This document shows, piece by piece, positions 7,103-12,635 of a stretch of 12,635 bases of DNA. The DNA is taken from the NCBI GenBank assembly GCA_003243865.1, contig QHBQ01000097.1:1-12635 (forward strand). The letters are read 5' to 3'. The stretch comes from Candidatus Chloroheliales bacterium (lineage in GTDB: Bacteria; Chloroflexota; Chloroflexia; QHBQ01). A program made the translations under genes and the position numbers. The notes under the pieces were generated by a model. The model worked only from the letters and a program-made list of their open reading frames with translations, was not told where the DNA came from and searched no databases. How positions within the stretch are numbered: the first letter of the stretch is position 1; every line of letters starts with the position of its first letter.

Positions 7103-8035
7103 ATGCAAGATGCGCCGGTAATCGAGTGTATTAACCTGAACAAAGCATATGGCCGCATCCGCGCCCTCAGCAACCTCAACCTGACCGTGCATCAGGGCGA
7201 GAGCTTCGGGCTGCTGGGCGAGAACGGTGCGGGCAAGAGCAGCCTGGTGCGCTTGCTGATGGGCTTCACCTTTCCCAGCAGCGGTGAATTGCGGCTGTTC
7301 GATGATCCCAACCTTGGTCGCGCCCGCCAGCGCATCGGCTATCTGCCAGAGCAGCCGCAGTATGACCGCCAGTTCAGCGCGGTGCAATATCTCGGCTACC
7401 TCGGCAGGCTGGCGGGCGTTCCCCGCGCCCAGCTACGCCAACGCATTGCCGACCTGCTCGAACTGGTCGGCCTCACCCCGGCTGCCGACCGGCACATTGG
7501 CGGCTACTCGAAGGGGATGACCCAGCGGGTCGGCATTGCCGCCGCGCTGATCCACAAGCCCGCCCTGCTCATCCTCGACGAGCCATCCGCTGGCCTCGAC
7601 CCCGGCGGGCAGTGGGACATCCGCAACATCCTCGCCCGCCTGCGCGCCGAGGGCGTGACCATGCTGCTCTGCTCCCACCAGCTTGTGGAGGTCGAAGACC
7701 TGTGTGATACGGTCGGCATACTGCGCAAGGGCGAACTGGTGCGCAGTGGCGCGGTCGCCGATTTGCTCAACCTCGCCAACCTGGTCGAGATCGTCGCTGA
7801 CGCCATTAGCACGACAACGCTGACCCGCCTCCAGGCGATGGAACTGGACACGCTCGATGTTGACGGCAACCGCCTGGTCGTACCCGTCGCCGCCAGCCAG
7901 CGGGTGCTGCAAACCCTGCTCGAAGAGGGCGCCCGCATCGTCTCGATGAACCCACTGCGCCGCAGCCTCCAGGATGTTTACCTGCAAGTCAGTCGCGGCG
8001 TGCCAACCAAAGTGCCAACCCGCCCCGCCCGCTAG
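7103..8035 (+). CDS. ABC transporter ATP-binding protein (ABC-2 exporter type)
   Basis: A 310-aa ATPase that would energise an export pump with the permease downstream. Motifs (numbered from this start): Walker A GENGAGKS (39-46), Q-loop Gln84 in LPEQPQYD, ABC signature YSKGMTQR (135-142), Walker B LLILDEP (155-161), D-loop SAGLDP and switch His192. The YSKGM signature and C-terminal extension of about 90 residues are usual for CcmA/NatA-type ABC-2 ATPases. ATG 7103 has AGGA 6 nt upstream; the ATG at 7097 lies too close to it. Separation from the antirepressor stop is 8 nt, so translation is probably coupled. Substrate cannot be told; drug, lipid, peptide or sodium export all remain possible. 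Confidence 0.9.
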   Translation: MQDAPVIECINLNKAYGRIRALSNLNLTVHQGESFGLLGENGAGKSSLVRLLMGFTFPSSGELRLFDDPNLGRARQRIGYLPEQPQYDRQFSAVQYLGYLGRLAGVPRAQLRQRIADLLELVGLTPAADRHIGGYSKGMTQRVGIAAALIHKPALLILDEPSAGLDPGGQWDIRNILARLRAEGVTMLLCSHQLVEVEDLCDTVGILRKGELVRSGAVADLLNLANLVEIVADAISTTTLTRLQAMELDTLDVDGNRLVVPVAASQRVLQTLLEEGARIVSMNPLRRSLQDVYLQVSRGVPTKVPTRPAR

Positions 8036-8090
8036 CTCATGAGTCATTCCGCATCTTGGGGATAAGCTAATGGGCTGAAGCGCCGCTAAT

Positions 8091-8236
8091 CTAAGCCCCC
8101 AGCGGGGGTTTGGGGGAGAATCTCGCAAACTCAACCATGCTGGCCGCCAGCCCTAGTGCGCATCACAAATCGAAAACGGTTACGATGGGCAGCTAGCAGG
8201 GGCAAGATTCTCCCCCAACCCCCGCTGGGGGCTTAG
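8091..8236. repeat. MITE-like element with 35-bp terminal inverted repeats
   Basis: The left arm (8091-8126) and right arm (8202-8236) are near-perfect inverted repeats of 35-36 nt, differing by one missing base and one substitution, around a centre of about 75 bp with no reading frame. Each arm contains its own hairpin CCCCC-AGC-GGGGG. I see no clear target-site duplication. It occupies half of the 289-bp gap between the ABC ATPase and permease genes. The rest of that gap holds an ATGAGTC heptamer (8040-8046), the repeat at 8255-8283 and the permease ribosome site. Confidence 0.65.
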
Positions 8237-8254
8237 GATCGTGCTACGGACCCG

Positions 8255-8283
8255 CCCCCAGCCCCTCCCGATGGGAGGGGAGA
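8255..8283. repeat. Second genomic copy of the GC-rich hairpin found in the glycosyltransferase
   Basis: Matches the reverse complement of 1211-1239 at 28 of 29 positions, including the 8-bp stem CCCCTCCC/GGGAGGGG. It lies 41 bp upstream of the permease ATG. A purine run (CGGGGGAGAGGGAAAGGAG) follows at 8301-8319 and contains the ribosome site. Confidence 0.75.
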
Positions 8284-8324
8284 CAAACCCCTCTACCTAC
8301 CGGGGGAGAGGGAAAGGAGCATCT

Positions 8325-9059
8325 ATGCGTTCGATCTTTACCATCACCGGCCACACCATCAGCGAACACCTGCGTAGCTGGCAGTTCCTCGCTGAGTTGC
8401 TGCCCGCCGCTGGCATCATTGCGGTGTTCTTCAAATACGTGCCTATCCACGGCAACTACGACCAGTTCGCCGCGATTATCGGCGCATATCTGCTGCTGCA
8501 AGCAATACTCACCACCGCGCTGATCTTCACCTCGGCGGCCAAAGCCCGCAGCTACCCGGTGCTGGCGCGGCTGACTACCCGCTGGCCCTTCTTCGTCGGT
8601 AAGCTGCTGGCTGCGTTGCTGCTGGTGTTCGCCACCTACGCCCTGCTGCTCGCCTACCTGCTACCCACCCGCCTGCTCAGTTTCGCGCCAGAGCAGAACC
8701 CCTGGTTCTACCTGCTGGTCGGTAGCGGCGCGATGCTGCTCAACGTCGTCACCGTCAGCGCCATTACTGCGCTGGCGATGCCCCTGATCAGCGGCTCAGT
8801 TGTGCGCCTAATCATCCTCGCCCTGTTCGCCCTCAGCGTCTTCAGCTACAGCGTCGCCGATGTACCAACCCAGTTGCGCTTCCTGGTCGCCCCCTTCAAC
8901 GCGCTGACCTTCCCCATCCTGTTCACCTACCAGCTAGCCCACAATCCAGTATTCGAGTCGTGGACGCCAATTGCGCTCACCACCAACCTGCTCTACCTGG
9001 TGGTCGCCCTGCTGCTGGCTCACTACTTCTTCAGCCGCCGCGAGTTGCTGCTGGCCTGA
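8325..9059 (+). CDS. Probable ABC-2-type transporter permease, six membrane segments
   Basis: A 244-aa hydrophobic protein with about six predicted helices at residues 20-37, 48-70, 90-113, 128-153, 157-177 and 215-236, the size and layout of an ABC-2 exporter permease. The N-terminus (MRSIFTITGHTISEHLRSW) resembles the start of CcmB/NatB-type permeases. The ATG at 8325 has AAAGGAG (8313-8319) 5 nt upstream; an in-frame ATG-less upstream reading from 8241 would only translate repeat DNA. It is the natural partner of the ATPase at 7103-8035, although 289 bp of repeats separate them. No substrate-specific motif is visible. Confidence 0.8.
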   Translation: MRSIFTITGHTISEHLRSWQFLAELLPAAGIIAVFFKYVPIHGNYDQFAAIIGAYLLLQAILTTALIFTSAAKARSYPVLARLTTRWPFFVGKLLAALLLVFATYALLLAYLLPTRLLSFAPEQNPWFYLLVGSGAMLLNVVTVSAITALAMPLISGSVVRLIILALFALSVFSYSVADVPTQLRFLVAPFNALTFPILFTYQLAHNPVFESWTPIALTTNLLYLVVALLLAHYFFSRRELLLA

Positions 9060-9079
9060 TTTGTAGATTTGGTATAGCT

Positions 9080-9631
9080 TTACAAAGATGGCAACTCCTG
9101 CAAACTCGACAGACCGAAGTAGCGCAGAAACGCGGTTGTCGTTGCGTAGAGGATCGGTCGGCCCGCCGTCTCCAGCCTGCCCACCTCCTCGATCAGCCCC
9201 CGCGCCAGCAGGGTGTTGACCACCCCGCCGCTGTCCACTCCGCGCACCGCCTCAATCGCGGCGCGGGTTACCGGCTGGCGGTAGGCGATCAGCGCCAGCG
9301 TCTCCAGCGCCGCCTCGCTCAACCGCGTGTTCGCCTGCACCCCCAGCAACCGCGCCACTACCGGCGCGGCCAGCGGCGCGCTGACCATCTGCACCTGCTC
9401 ACCGCTGCGCTGCACTCGCAGCCCCCGCCCGCGCGTAACCAGTTCATCCTGCAAGCTGATCAGCGCATCCTCGGCCTCGCGCATCGTGACCATCAGCGCC
9501 TTCGCCAGCGCAGCAATCGTTAGCGGTTCACTCGCCACGAACAGTAGCGCCTCAAGCAGGGTGCTGATCGGCACCTCGTGCGGCTGCTCCGGCTCGTGTC
9601 GCGCACTATTCTGTCTTCTTCGCTCACTCAT
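9080..9631 (-). CDS. scpB: Segregation and condensation protein B (ScpB)
   Basis: A 183-aa kleisin-associated protein that, with ScpA and SMC, forms the condensin complex that organises and segregates the chromosome. Two winged-helix regions are expected: residues about 20-90 (LLEALLFVASEPLTIAALAKAL) and about 100-170. The family hallmark RLSEAALETLALIAYRQPVTR is followed by AIEAVRGVDSGGVVNTLLARGLI, GR...GRPILYATTTAFL and the ending LRYFGLSSLQELP. Length is normal. It is convergent with the permease gene (20-bp gap, no clear hairpin) and divergent from cca. The partner gene scpA is not next to it, unlike the common scpA-scpB operon. The ATG has no ribosome site but a TATACT box 7 nt before it. 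Confidence 0.95.
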   Translation of the reverse strand: MSERRRQNSARHEPEQPHEVPISTLLEALLFVASEPLTIAALAKALMVTMREAEDALISLQDELVTRGRGLRVQRSGEQVQMVSAPLAAPVVARLLGVQANTRLSEAALETLALIAYRQPVTRAAIEAVRGVDSGGVVNTLLARGLIEEVGRLETAGRPILYATTTAFLRYFGLSSLQELPSL

Positions 9632-9638
9632 GGCCGCA

Positions 9639-9668
9639 AGTATACATTATCGCTCTGCCCCGCTGCAA
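9639..9668 (-). promoter_or_regulatory. Probable leaderless promoter of scpB
   Basis: Minus strand: TTGCAG (9668-9663), an 18-nt spacer, TATACT (9644-9639), then 7 nt to the ATG at 9631. Initiation would fall at or within a base or two of the start codon. Confidence 0.4.
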
Positions 9669-9695
9669 TCCTTGCCGGGACGCTTGCACCATCAG

Positions 9696-9756
9696 GGCGA
9701 ACAACGGTTCGCCCCTACAGCACTGCGACCTTCGTAGGGGCGAACCGTTGTTCGCC
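9696..9756. repeat. REP/BIME-like nested palindrome between scpB and cca
   Basis: Perfect 23-bp inverted repeat (9696-9718 and 9734-9756) around a 15-nt spacer. Each arm is itself a hairpin, GGCGAAC / GTTCGCC with a 4-nt loop, and carries the CCCCTAC motif. There is no T-run, so it is a repeat element rather than an obvious intrinsic terminator. It sits upstream of both divergent promoters. Confidence 0.75.
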
Positions 9757-9781
9757 TCCGCATCTCCCTCTGCCGCAATCC

Positions 9782-9810
9782 TTGCCCGCCCGCCACCCCT
9801 GTGCTATACT
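9782..9810 (+). promoter_or_regulatory. Probable leaderless promoter of cca
   Basis: TTGCCC (9782-9787), a 17-nt spacer and TATACT (9805-9810) preceded by TGC, i.e. an extended -10. The ATG at 9817 follows after 6 nt and no ribosome site lies between. Confidence 0.5.
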
Positions 9811-9816
9811 CGGCGC

Positions 9817-11271
9817 ATGACCAATGTTCCTGACTTTCAATCCAAACCCCCGAACCTGAAGTCCAAAGTCGCCGACCGCCTGCCTGCCGCTTACCGGCAG
9901 GCGCTGGCGGTGGTTGCTGATGAGGCGCAGCGCCGCAGCATCGGCGTCTATCTCGTTGGCGGATTCGTCCGCGACCTGCTGCTCGATCGCCCCAACTTGG
10001 ATATTGACATCGCGGTCGAGGGCGACGCAATCGCGTTCGCCACTGCCGTCGCTGCCCACCTCGATGCTGCCACTGCACCGCCAACCAACTCAAAACTCAA
10101 AACCCAAAACTCAAAATTGCTCCACCCCCAGTTCGGCACCGCCACCGTGCAGCAGGACGACCCGCCGGTGCAGCTCGATTTCGCCAGCACCCGGCAGGAG
10201 AGCTATGCCCAGCCCGCTGCGCTGCCGACGGTCAGCCTCGTCGCCGACATCGCCACCGACCTGCGCCGCCGCGACTTTACCATCAACGCGCTGGCAATCC
10301 GCCTCACCGACTACACCCTGGTGGACCCCTATGGCGGTCTCGCTGACCTCAACGCGGGCCTGATTCGTGTGCTGCACCCCGCCAGCTTCGTTGACGACCC
10401 CACTCGCATTTTCCGTGCGGTGCGCTACGAGCAGCGGCTCGGCTTTGCCATCGAACCCGCCACCCTCAGCCTACTGCACGATGCGGTTGTCAGTGGTCTG
10501 ATTGACCGTCTCAGCCCCGACCGCCTGCGCCACGAGCTTGAAAAAATATGGCGCGAAGCACGCGCCCCCGCGATGTTCGCCCGCCTCGCCGAACTGGGTA
10601 TCCTGGCGGTGGTGGATCCCGCGCTGCGCTGGGACGAACAGTTGCGCCACCAGTGCGAGGCGGCTGCCGTCGCCGAGCCGCTCACCACCCGCCCGCTGCT
10701 CCACCTGCCCCTGCTTACATATCGCCTGAGCGATGTTGAGCAACAGCGAGTCAGTGAACGGCTCAATCTTGATGCCGCTACCCGCGCCCTGATAAAGCAG
10801 ATGCGCCAACTGCGCGAGCACCTACCCGACCTGCTGCACGCCGCCCGCCGCAGCGACATCTACAATCTACTGCACCCCTATCCCGATCTCGTGCTGCTGG
10901 CAACTACCTATGCGCTCGCCCCTTACGGCACTGGTAGCGTCCCGGCGAATGCCACCGCGCTTGACAAGATCAACCTCTACCGCCGCGAACTGGCGGGCAT
11001 CAAGCCGGAACTGGATGGCGACTATCTGACCGCGCTGGGCCTGCCACCGAGCAAGGCATACAGACAGATGCTCGATGAACTGGGTCGCGCCAAGCTGGAC
11101 GGCGAGGTGCCAACCCGCGCCGCCGAGGAGGCCCTGCTGCAACGGCTGGTGGCTCAGGCAAAGGGGGAATTAGCATGGATGGCAGCAACTCTAGTGAAGC
11201 ACTCGACCGCTTCGCCGCCTTCTACGACCTCGAGTACGCCGATTACAATGAGGATGTTAGCTTCTACCTGA
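9817..11271 (+). CDS. cca: CCA-adding tRNA nucleotidyltransferase / poly(A) polymerase family protein
   Basis: Class II nucleotidyltransferase, most likely adding or repairing the 3'-CCA of tRNAs. Visible: LVGGFVRD (46-53), metal-binding DID (62-64), RRDFTINALA (151-160), DPYGGLADL (170-178) and DDPTRIFRAVRYEQRLGF (193-210), then a helical body. The C-terminal segment has LDGDYLTALGLPPSKAYRQMLDEL and a LDGEVPTRAAEEAL end. A poly(A) polymerase is possible, since the families overlap. Two low-complexity stretches look repeat-derived: residues 7-17 (FQSKPPNLKSK) and the loop 90-101 (TNSKLKTQNSKL). The native end is probably near residue 450; the final ~35 residues read out of frame through the methyltransferase gene (97-bp overlap), with a +1-frame TAG at 11171-11173. 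The start at 9817 is chosen because conserved sequence begins soon after and the promoter abuts it. Confidence 0.9.
   Translation: MTNVPDFQSKPPNLKSKVADRLPAAYRQALAVVADEAQRRSIGVYLVGGFVRDLLLDRPNLDIDIAVEGDAIAFATAVAAHLDAATAPPTNSKLKTQNSKLLHPQFGTATVQQDDPPVQLDFASTRQESYAQPAALPTVSLVADIATDLRRRDFTINALAIRLTDYTLVDPYGGLADLNAGLIRVLHPASFVDDPTRIFRAVRYEQRLGFAIEPATLSLLHDAVVSGLIDRLSPDRLRHELEKIWREARAPAMFARLAELGILAVVDPALRWDEQLRHQCEAAAVAEPLTTRPLLHLPLLTYRLSDVEQQRVSERLNLDAATRALIKQMRQLREHLPDLLHAARRSDIYNLLHPYPDLVLLATTYALAPYGTGSVPANATALDKINLYRRELAGIKPELDGDYLTALGLPPSKAYRQMLDELGRAKLDGEVPTRAAEEALLQRLVAQAKGELAWMAATLVKHSTASPPSTTSSTPITMRMLAST
10087..10114. repeat. Heptanucleotide tandem repeat inside cca (STRR-like)
   Basis: Four tandem copies of AACTCAA, the third with C for T, followed by a decayed AATTGC. 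The tract is strikingly A-rich for this gene. It encodes the loop between the first beta strands of the nucleotidyltransferase domain and HPQFGTATV, where relatives usually have only a few residues (family knowledge). Confidence 0.75.
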
Positions 11272-12005
11272 ACTACGCCAGCATCTACCGTGACGAACCC
11301 GACCCCCAGGCTAGCATCCAGAGCCGGAAGCCCCAAATCCTGGAGCTTGGTTGCGGCACAGGGCGGCTGCTCGTGCCGCTGGCGCGGGCTGGTTGCGAGG
11401 TGGTGGGGGTGGACGCTTCCCCCGCGATGCTGGCGATTGCCAGCGATCGCCTTGCTGCCGCTGGCGTCAGCGATTGCATCCCACTCACCGCCGAGATGAG
11501 CAAGGCCAACCTACCTGCTGGTTATCGCGCCGACCTGATCATCATTGCGCTCAATACCTTCCAGTACCTGACCAGCATGGAGGCACAAATCGCCACCCTG
11601 CGCCGCCTGCGCCCCCACCTGGCCGAGGATGGCAGGCTGATTATTGCGCTGCCCGGCCCCACCATCTGGCCCGACCAGGAGCGCCTCGACAACATCCTCT
11701 ACCTGCAAGGCAGCTTCGCCGCCCCTTCCGGTGGCACAGTGCAGAAGTGGTTCACCGCTACCTACGACCCAATCAGCCAGTTGCAGGCGGTGACTTTCAT
11801 CTACGACGAGATCCAGTCAGATGGCACGCTGCGCCGCACCCTCGCCCCGCTCACCCTGCGCTACACCTTCCGCTACGAGATGGAGCATCTGCTCGCCGCC
11901 TGCGGCTACCACCTCGAACGCCTCTACGGCAGCTACGAACTCGACCCCCTCACCGCCGACTCCGCGCATATGATCTTCGTGGCGCAAGGCGGCCATGAGC
12001 CATGA
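11175..12005 (+). CDS. Class I SAM-dependent methyltransferase
   Basis: A 276-aa Rossmann-fold methyltransferase. The SAM-binding motif I is ELGCGTG (57-63), the acidic residue ending strand 2 is Asp80 (VVGVDAS), and NTFQYL (127-132) with LRPHLAEDGRLIIAL (146-159) follow at motif IV and VI positions. The C-terminal part (about 185-270) forms a beta-rich lid with YDEIQSDGTLRR and YTFRYEMEHLL, as in small-molecule methyltransferases of the Methyltransf_25 type. Substrate unknown. The start at ATG 11175 has AAGGGGGA 7 nt upstream, within the end of cca, so it is probably co-transcribed with cca. The last residues (HEP) and the stop fall in an ATGAGCC/ATGAGTC heptamer pair. Confidence 0.87.
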   Translation: MDGSNSSEALDRFAAFYDLEYADYNEDVSFYLNYASIYRDEPDPQASIQSRKPQILELGCGTGRLLVPLARAGCEVVGVDASPAMLAIASDRLAAAGVSDCIPLTAEMSKANLPAGYRADLIIIALNTFQYLTSMEAQIATLRRLRPHLAEDGRLIIALPGPTIWPDQERLDNILYLQGSFAAPSGGTVQKWFTATYDPISQLQAVTFIYDEIQSDGTLRRTLAPLTLRYTFRYEMEHLLAACGYHLERLYGSYELDPLTADSAHMIFVAQGGHEP

Positions 12006-12008
12006 GTC
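11995..12008. repeat. ATGAGNC heptamer pair at the methyltransferase stop
   Basis: ATGAGCC (11995-12001) followed by ATGAGTC (12002-12008). The same pair, as ATGAGCC ATGAGTT, starts the glycosyltransferase (1399-1386, minus strand), and ATGAGTC recurs at 8040-8046. Short, so chance is possible. Confidence 0.35.
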
Positions 12009-12019
12009 AGGCATAAGTA

Positions 12020-12048
12020 ATGGGCCAACCACACGGGGGTTGGCCCAT
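12020..12048. terminator. Terminator-like hairpin between convergent genes
   Basis: Perfect 11-bp stem ATGGGCCAACC / GGTTGGCCCAT with a 7-nt loop, 15 bp after the methyltransferase stop and 57 bp beyond the DUF350 stop on the other strand. The T-tail is poor (CTGTTC), so termination strength is uncertain, but the position suits a bidirectional terminator. Confidence 0.55.
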
Positions 12049-12105
12049 CTGTTCGCTCCTGCCAGGCAGAGGCGGGTGCGGCAAGCATGGTTAGCTGCCA
12101 GGTGT

Positions 12106-12405
12106 CTAGGTGTGTAGCAGGATGGCCGCCACCACCGCCGAGACGGACAGGAGGAAGGCAAACATCACCATAGCAACCGCAACGTTGCCGTTACGGATCT
12201 CTGCTATCTCATCCATCCCTGGGGTCAAAACGCTGAACACACGCATCGCGATTGCCACCACCAGGGTAAAGATGAGCGCGCCGATGATTGCCCAGCCGAG
12301 GGCGAACAGGGCATTGACGATGACATTGCCTAGGTCAACCCCCTGGTTGGGCCTGGGAATCCCCGGCAGGCCAGTCTGCGCCAGAATGTTGTATAGAACG
12401 TGCAT
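12106..12405 (-). CDS. DUF350-family small membrane protein
   Basis: A 99-aa membrane protein with hydrophobic segments at about 27-56 and 76-97. The family-type signature TPGMDEIAEIRNGNVAVA lies between them (61-78), as in DUF350/YjfL-like proteins, whose function is not established. Many DUF350 proteins have two such modules; this one has one. AAAGGAG is 12 nt upstream of the ATG, a long but usable spacing. It is the second gene of a minus-strand pair, 56 bp after the stop of the truncated gene at the window edge, so the two are probably an operon. Confidence 0.75.
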   Translation of the reverse strand: MHVLYNILAQTGLPGIPRPNQGVDLGNVIVNALFALGWAIIGALIFTLVVAIAMRVFSVLTPGMDEIAEIRNGNVAVAMVMFAFLLSVSAVVAAILLHT

Positions 12406-12461
12406 TACTACTCGATTCTCCTTTCGTGCTTGCGCTATCGCACGGTTGCGCGTCGCCGCGT

Positions 12462-12635
12462 TCAGCCGCCGAAGTTCTTGTTGATGAAGTCCTTGCTGTT
12501 GGACACGGCCTCGCCAGTATCGAGGTTGATGACCTGGGCGTTGTTGAGGGCGTTGCTGAAGATGGTTTGCGCATCCTTCACCTTCGCGTCGCTGCCATCA
12601 TTGATATCGGCGACCAGGGTAGCGAAGTCGCTGCT
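12462..12635 (-). CDS. C-terminal end of an unrecognised protein, cut by the window edge
   Basis: An open frame enters from the right edge and ends at TGA (12464-12462), giving 57 residues that finish in SKDFINKNFGG. It contains DFATLVADINDGSDAKVKDA and VINLDTGEAVSN, with coding-like third-position C/G preference; the opposite-strand readings look like shadows. No start is visible because the gene continues beyond the window. No family recognised. Tight spacing to the DUF350 gene suggests co-transcription. Confidence 0.65.
   Translation of the reverse strand, partial: SSDFATLVADINDGSDAKVKDAQTIFSNALNNAQVINLDTGEAVSNSKDFINKNFGG

Noticed and set aside
7433..8134. Minus-strand 233-aa open frame opposite the ABC ATPase
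   Set aside because: Low-complexity shadow of a gene with all Walker motifs, beginning in repeat DNA.
8241..8324. N-terminal extension of the permease from 8241
   Set aside because: The extra 28 residues are translated repeat DNA, and AAAGGAG sits directly before the ATG at 8325.
8036..8324. RNA gene in the 289-bp gap
   Set aside because: No cloverleaf, T-loop motif or known riboswitch core could be found; inverted repeats explain most of the structure.
8960..9523. Plus-strand 187-aa open frame opposite scpB
   Set aside because: Overlaps the end of the permease and covers scpB, whose protein matches its family end to end; composition is Gln/Arg-rich shadow-like.
9696..9756. Intrinsic terminator for scpB or cca
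   Set aside because: It lies upstream of both genes and has no T-run.
11351..11998. Plus-strand 215-aa frame within the methyltransferase
   Set aside because: Alternative frame of a clear SAM methyltransferase; rich in Arg, Pro and His without domain motifs.

Overview
This window looks like a piece of chromosome from a GC-rich bacterium, most probably Chloroflexota (Chloroflexus/Roseiflexus/Kouleothrix-type). That assignment is inference. It rests on gene content (a CruC/CrtQ-type glycosyltransferase, a P22_AR_N-type antirepressor outside a phage, a propeller protein built of NDVWAVG repeats) and on many short palindromic and heptanucleotide repeats scattered between and inside genes. There is no rRNA, tRNA, CRISPR array, integrase or transposase in the window.

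Layout, left to right. A minus-strand family 2 glycosyltransferase is followed by a divergent GTPase (G domain plus DUF697-like C-terminus); overlapping promoters lie between them. Next is a single-pass membrane seven-bladed propeller gene broken by one in-frame TGA. Then come two tandem alpha/beta hydrolases, the first membrane-anchored and the second carboxylesterase-like. A 170-bp gap holds two identical 28-nt palindromes 74 bp apart, in front of a phage-type antirepressor. An ABC ATPase starts 8 nt after the antirepressor stop, and its probable permease follows after 289 bp of repeat-rich DNA. Convergent to the permease is scpB, divergent from cca (CCA-adding enzyme), with a nested palindromic element between them. 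A SAM methyltransferase overlaps the end of cca. After a terminator-like hairpin come a minus-strand DUF350 membrane protein and the C-terminal end of an unrecognised gene cut by the window edge.

Three themes stand out. (1) The antirepressor, ABC ATPase and permease look like a possible self-regulated export operon whose operator would be the twin palindromes; this is the best candidate here for something undescribed. (2) Dispersed repeats have entered reading frames without breaking them: the N-terminus of the glycosyltransferase, the N-terminus of hydrolase 1, and a loop of Cca. (3) In two places a reading frame runs about 100 bp into the next gene, each time with a +1-frame TAG just before the downstream ATG, as if an old stop had been lost through a one-base insertion (or a sequencing error).

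scpB and cca both have a TATACT box 6-7 nt before their ATG and no clear ribosome binding site, which suggests leaderless mRNAs. All functional calls are from motifs read by eye; no database search was possible.
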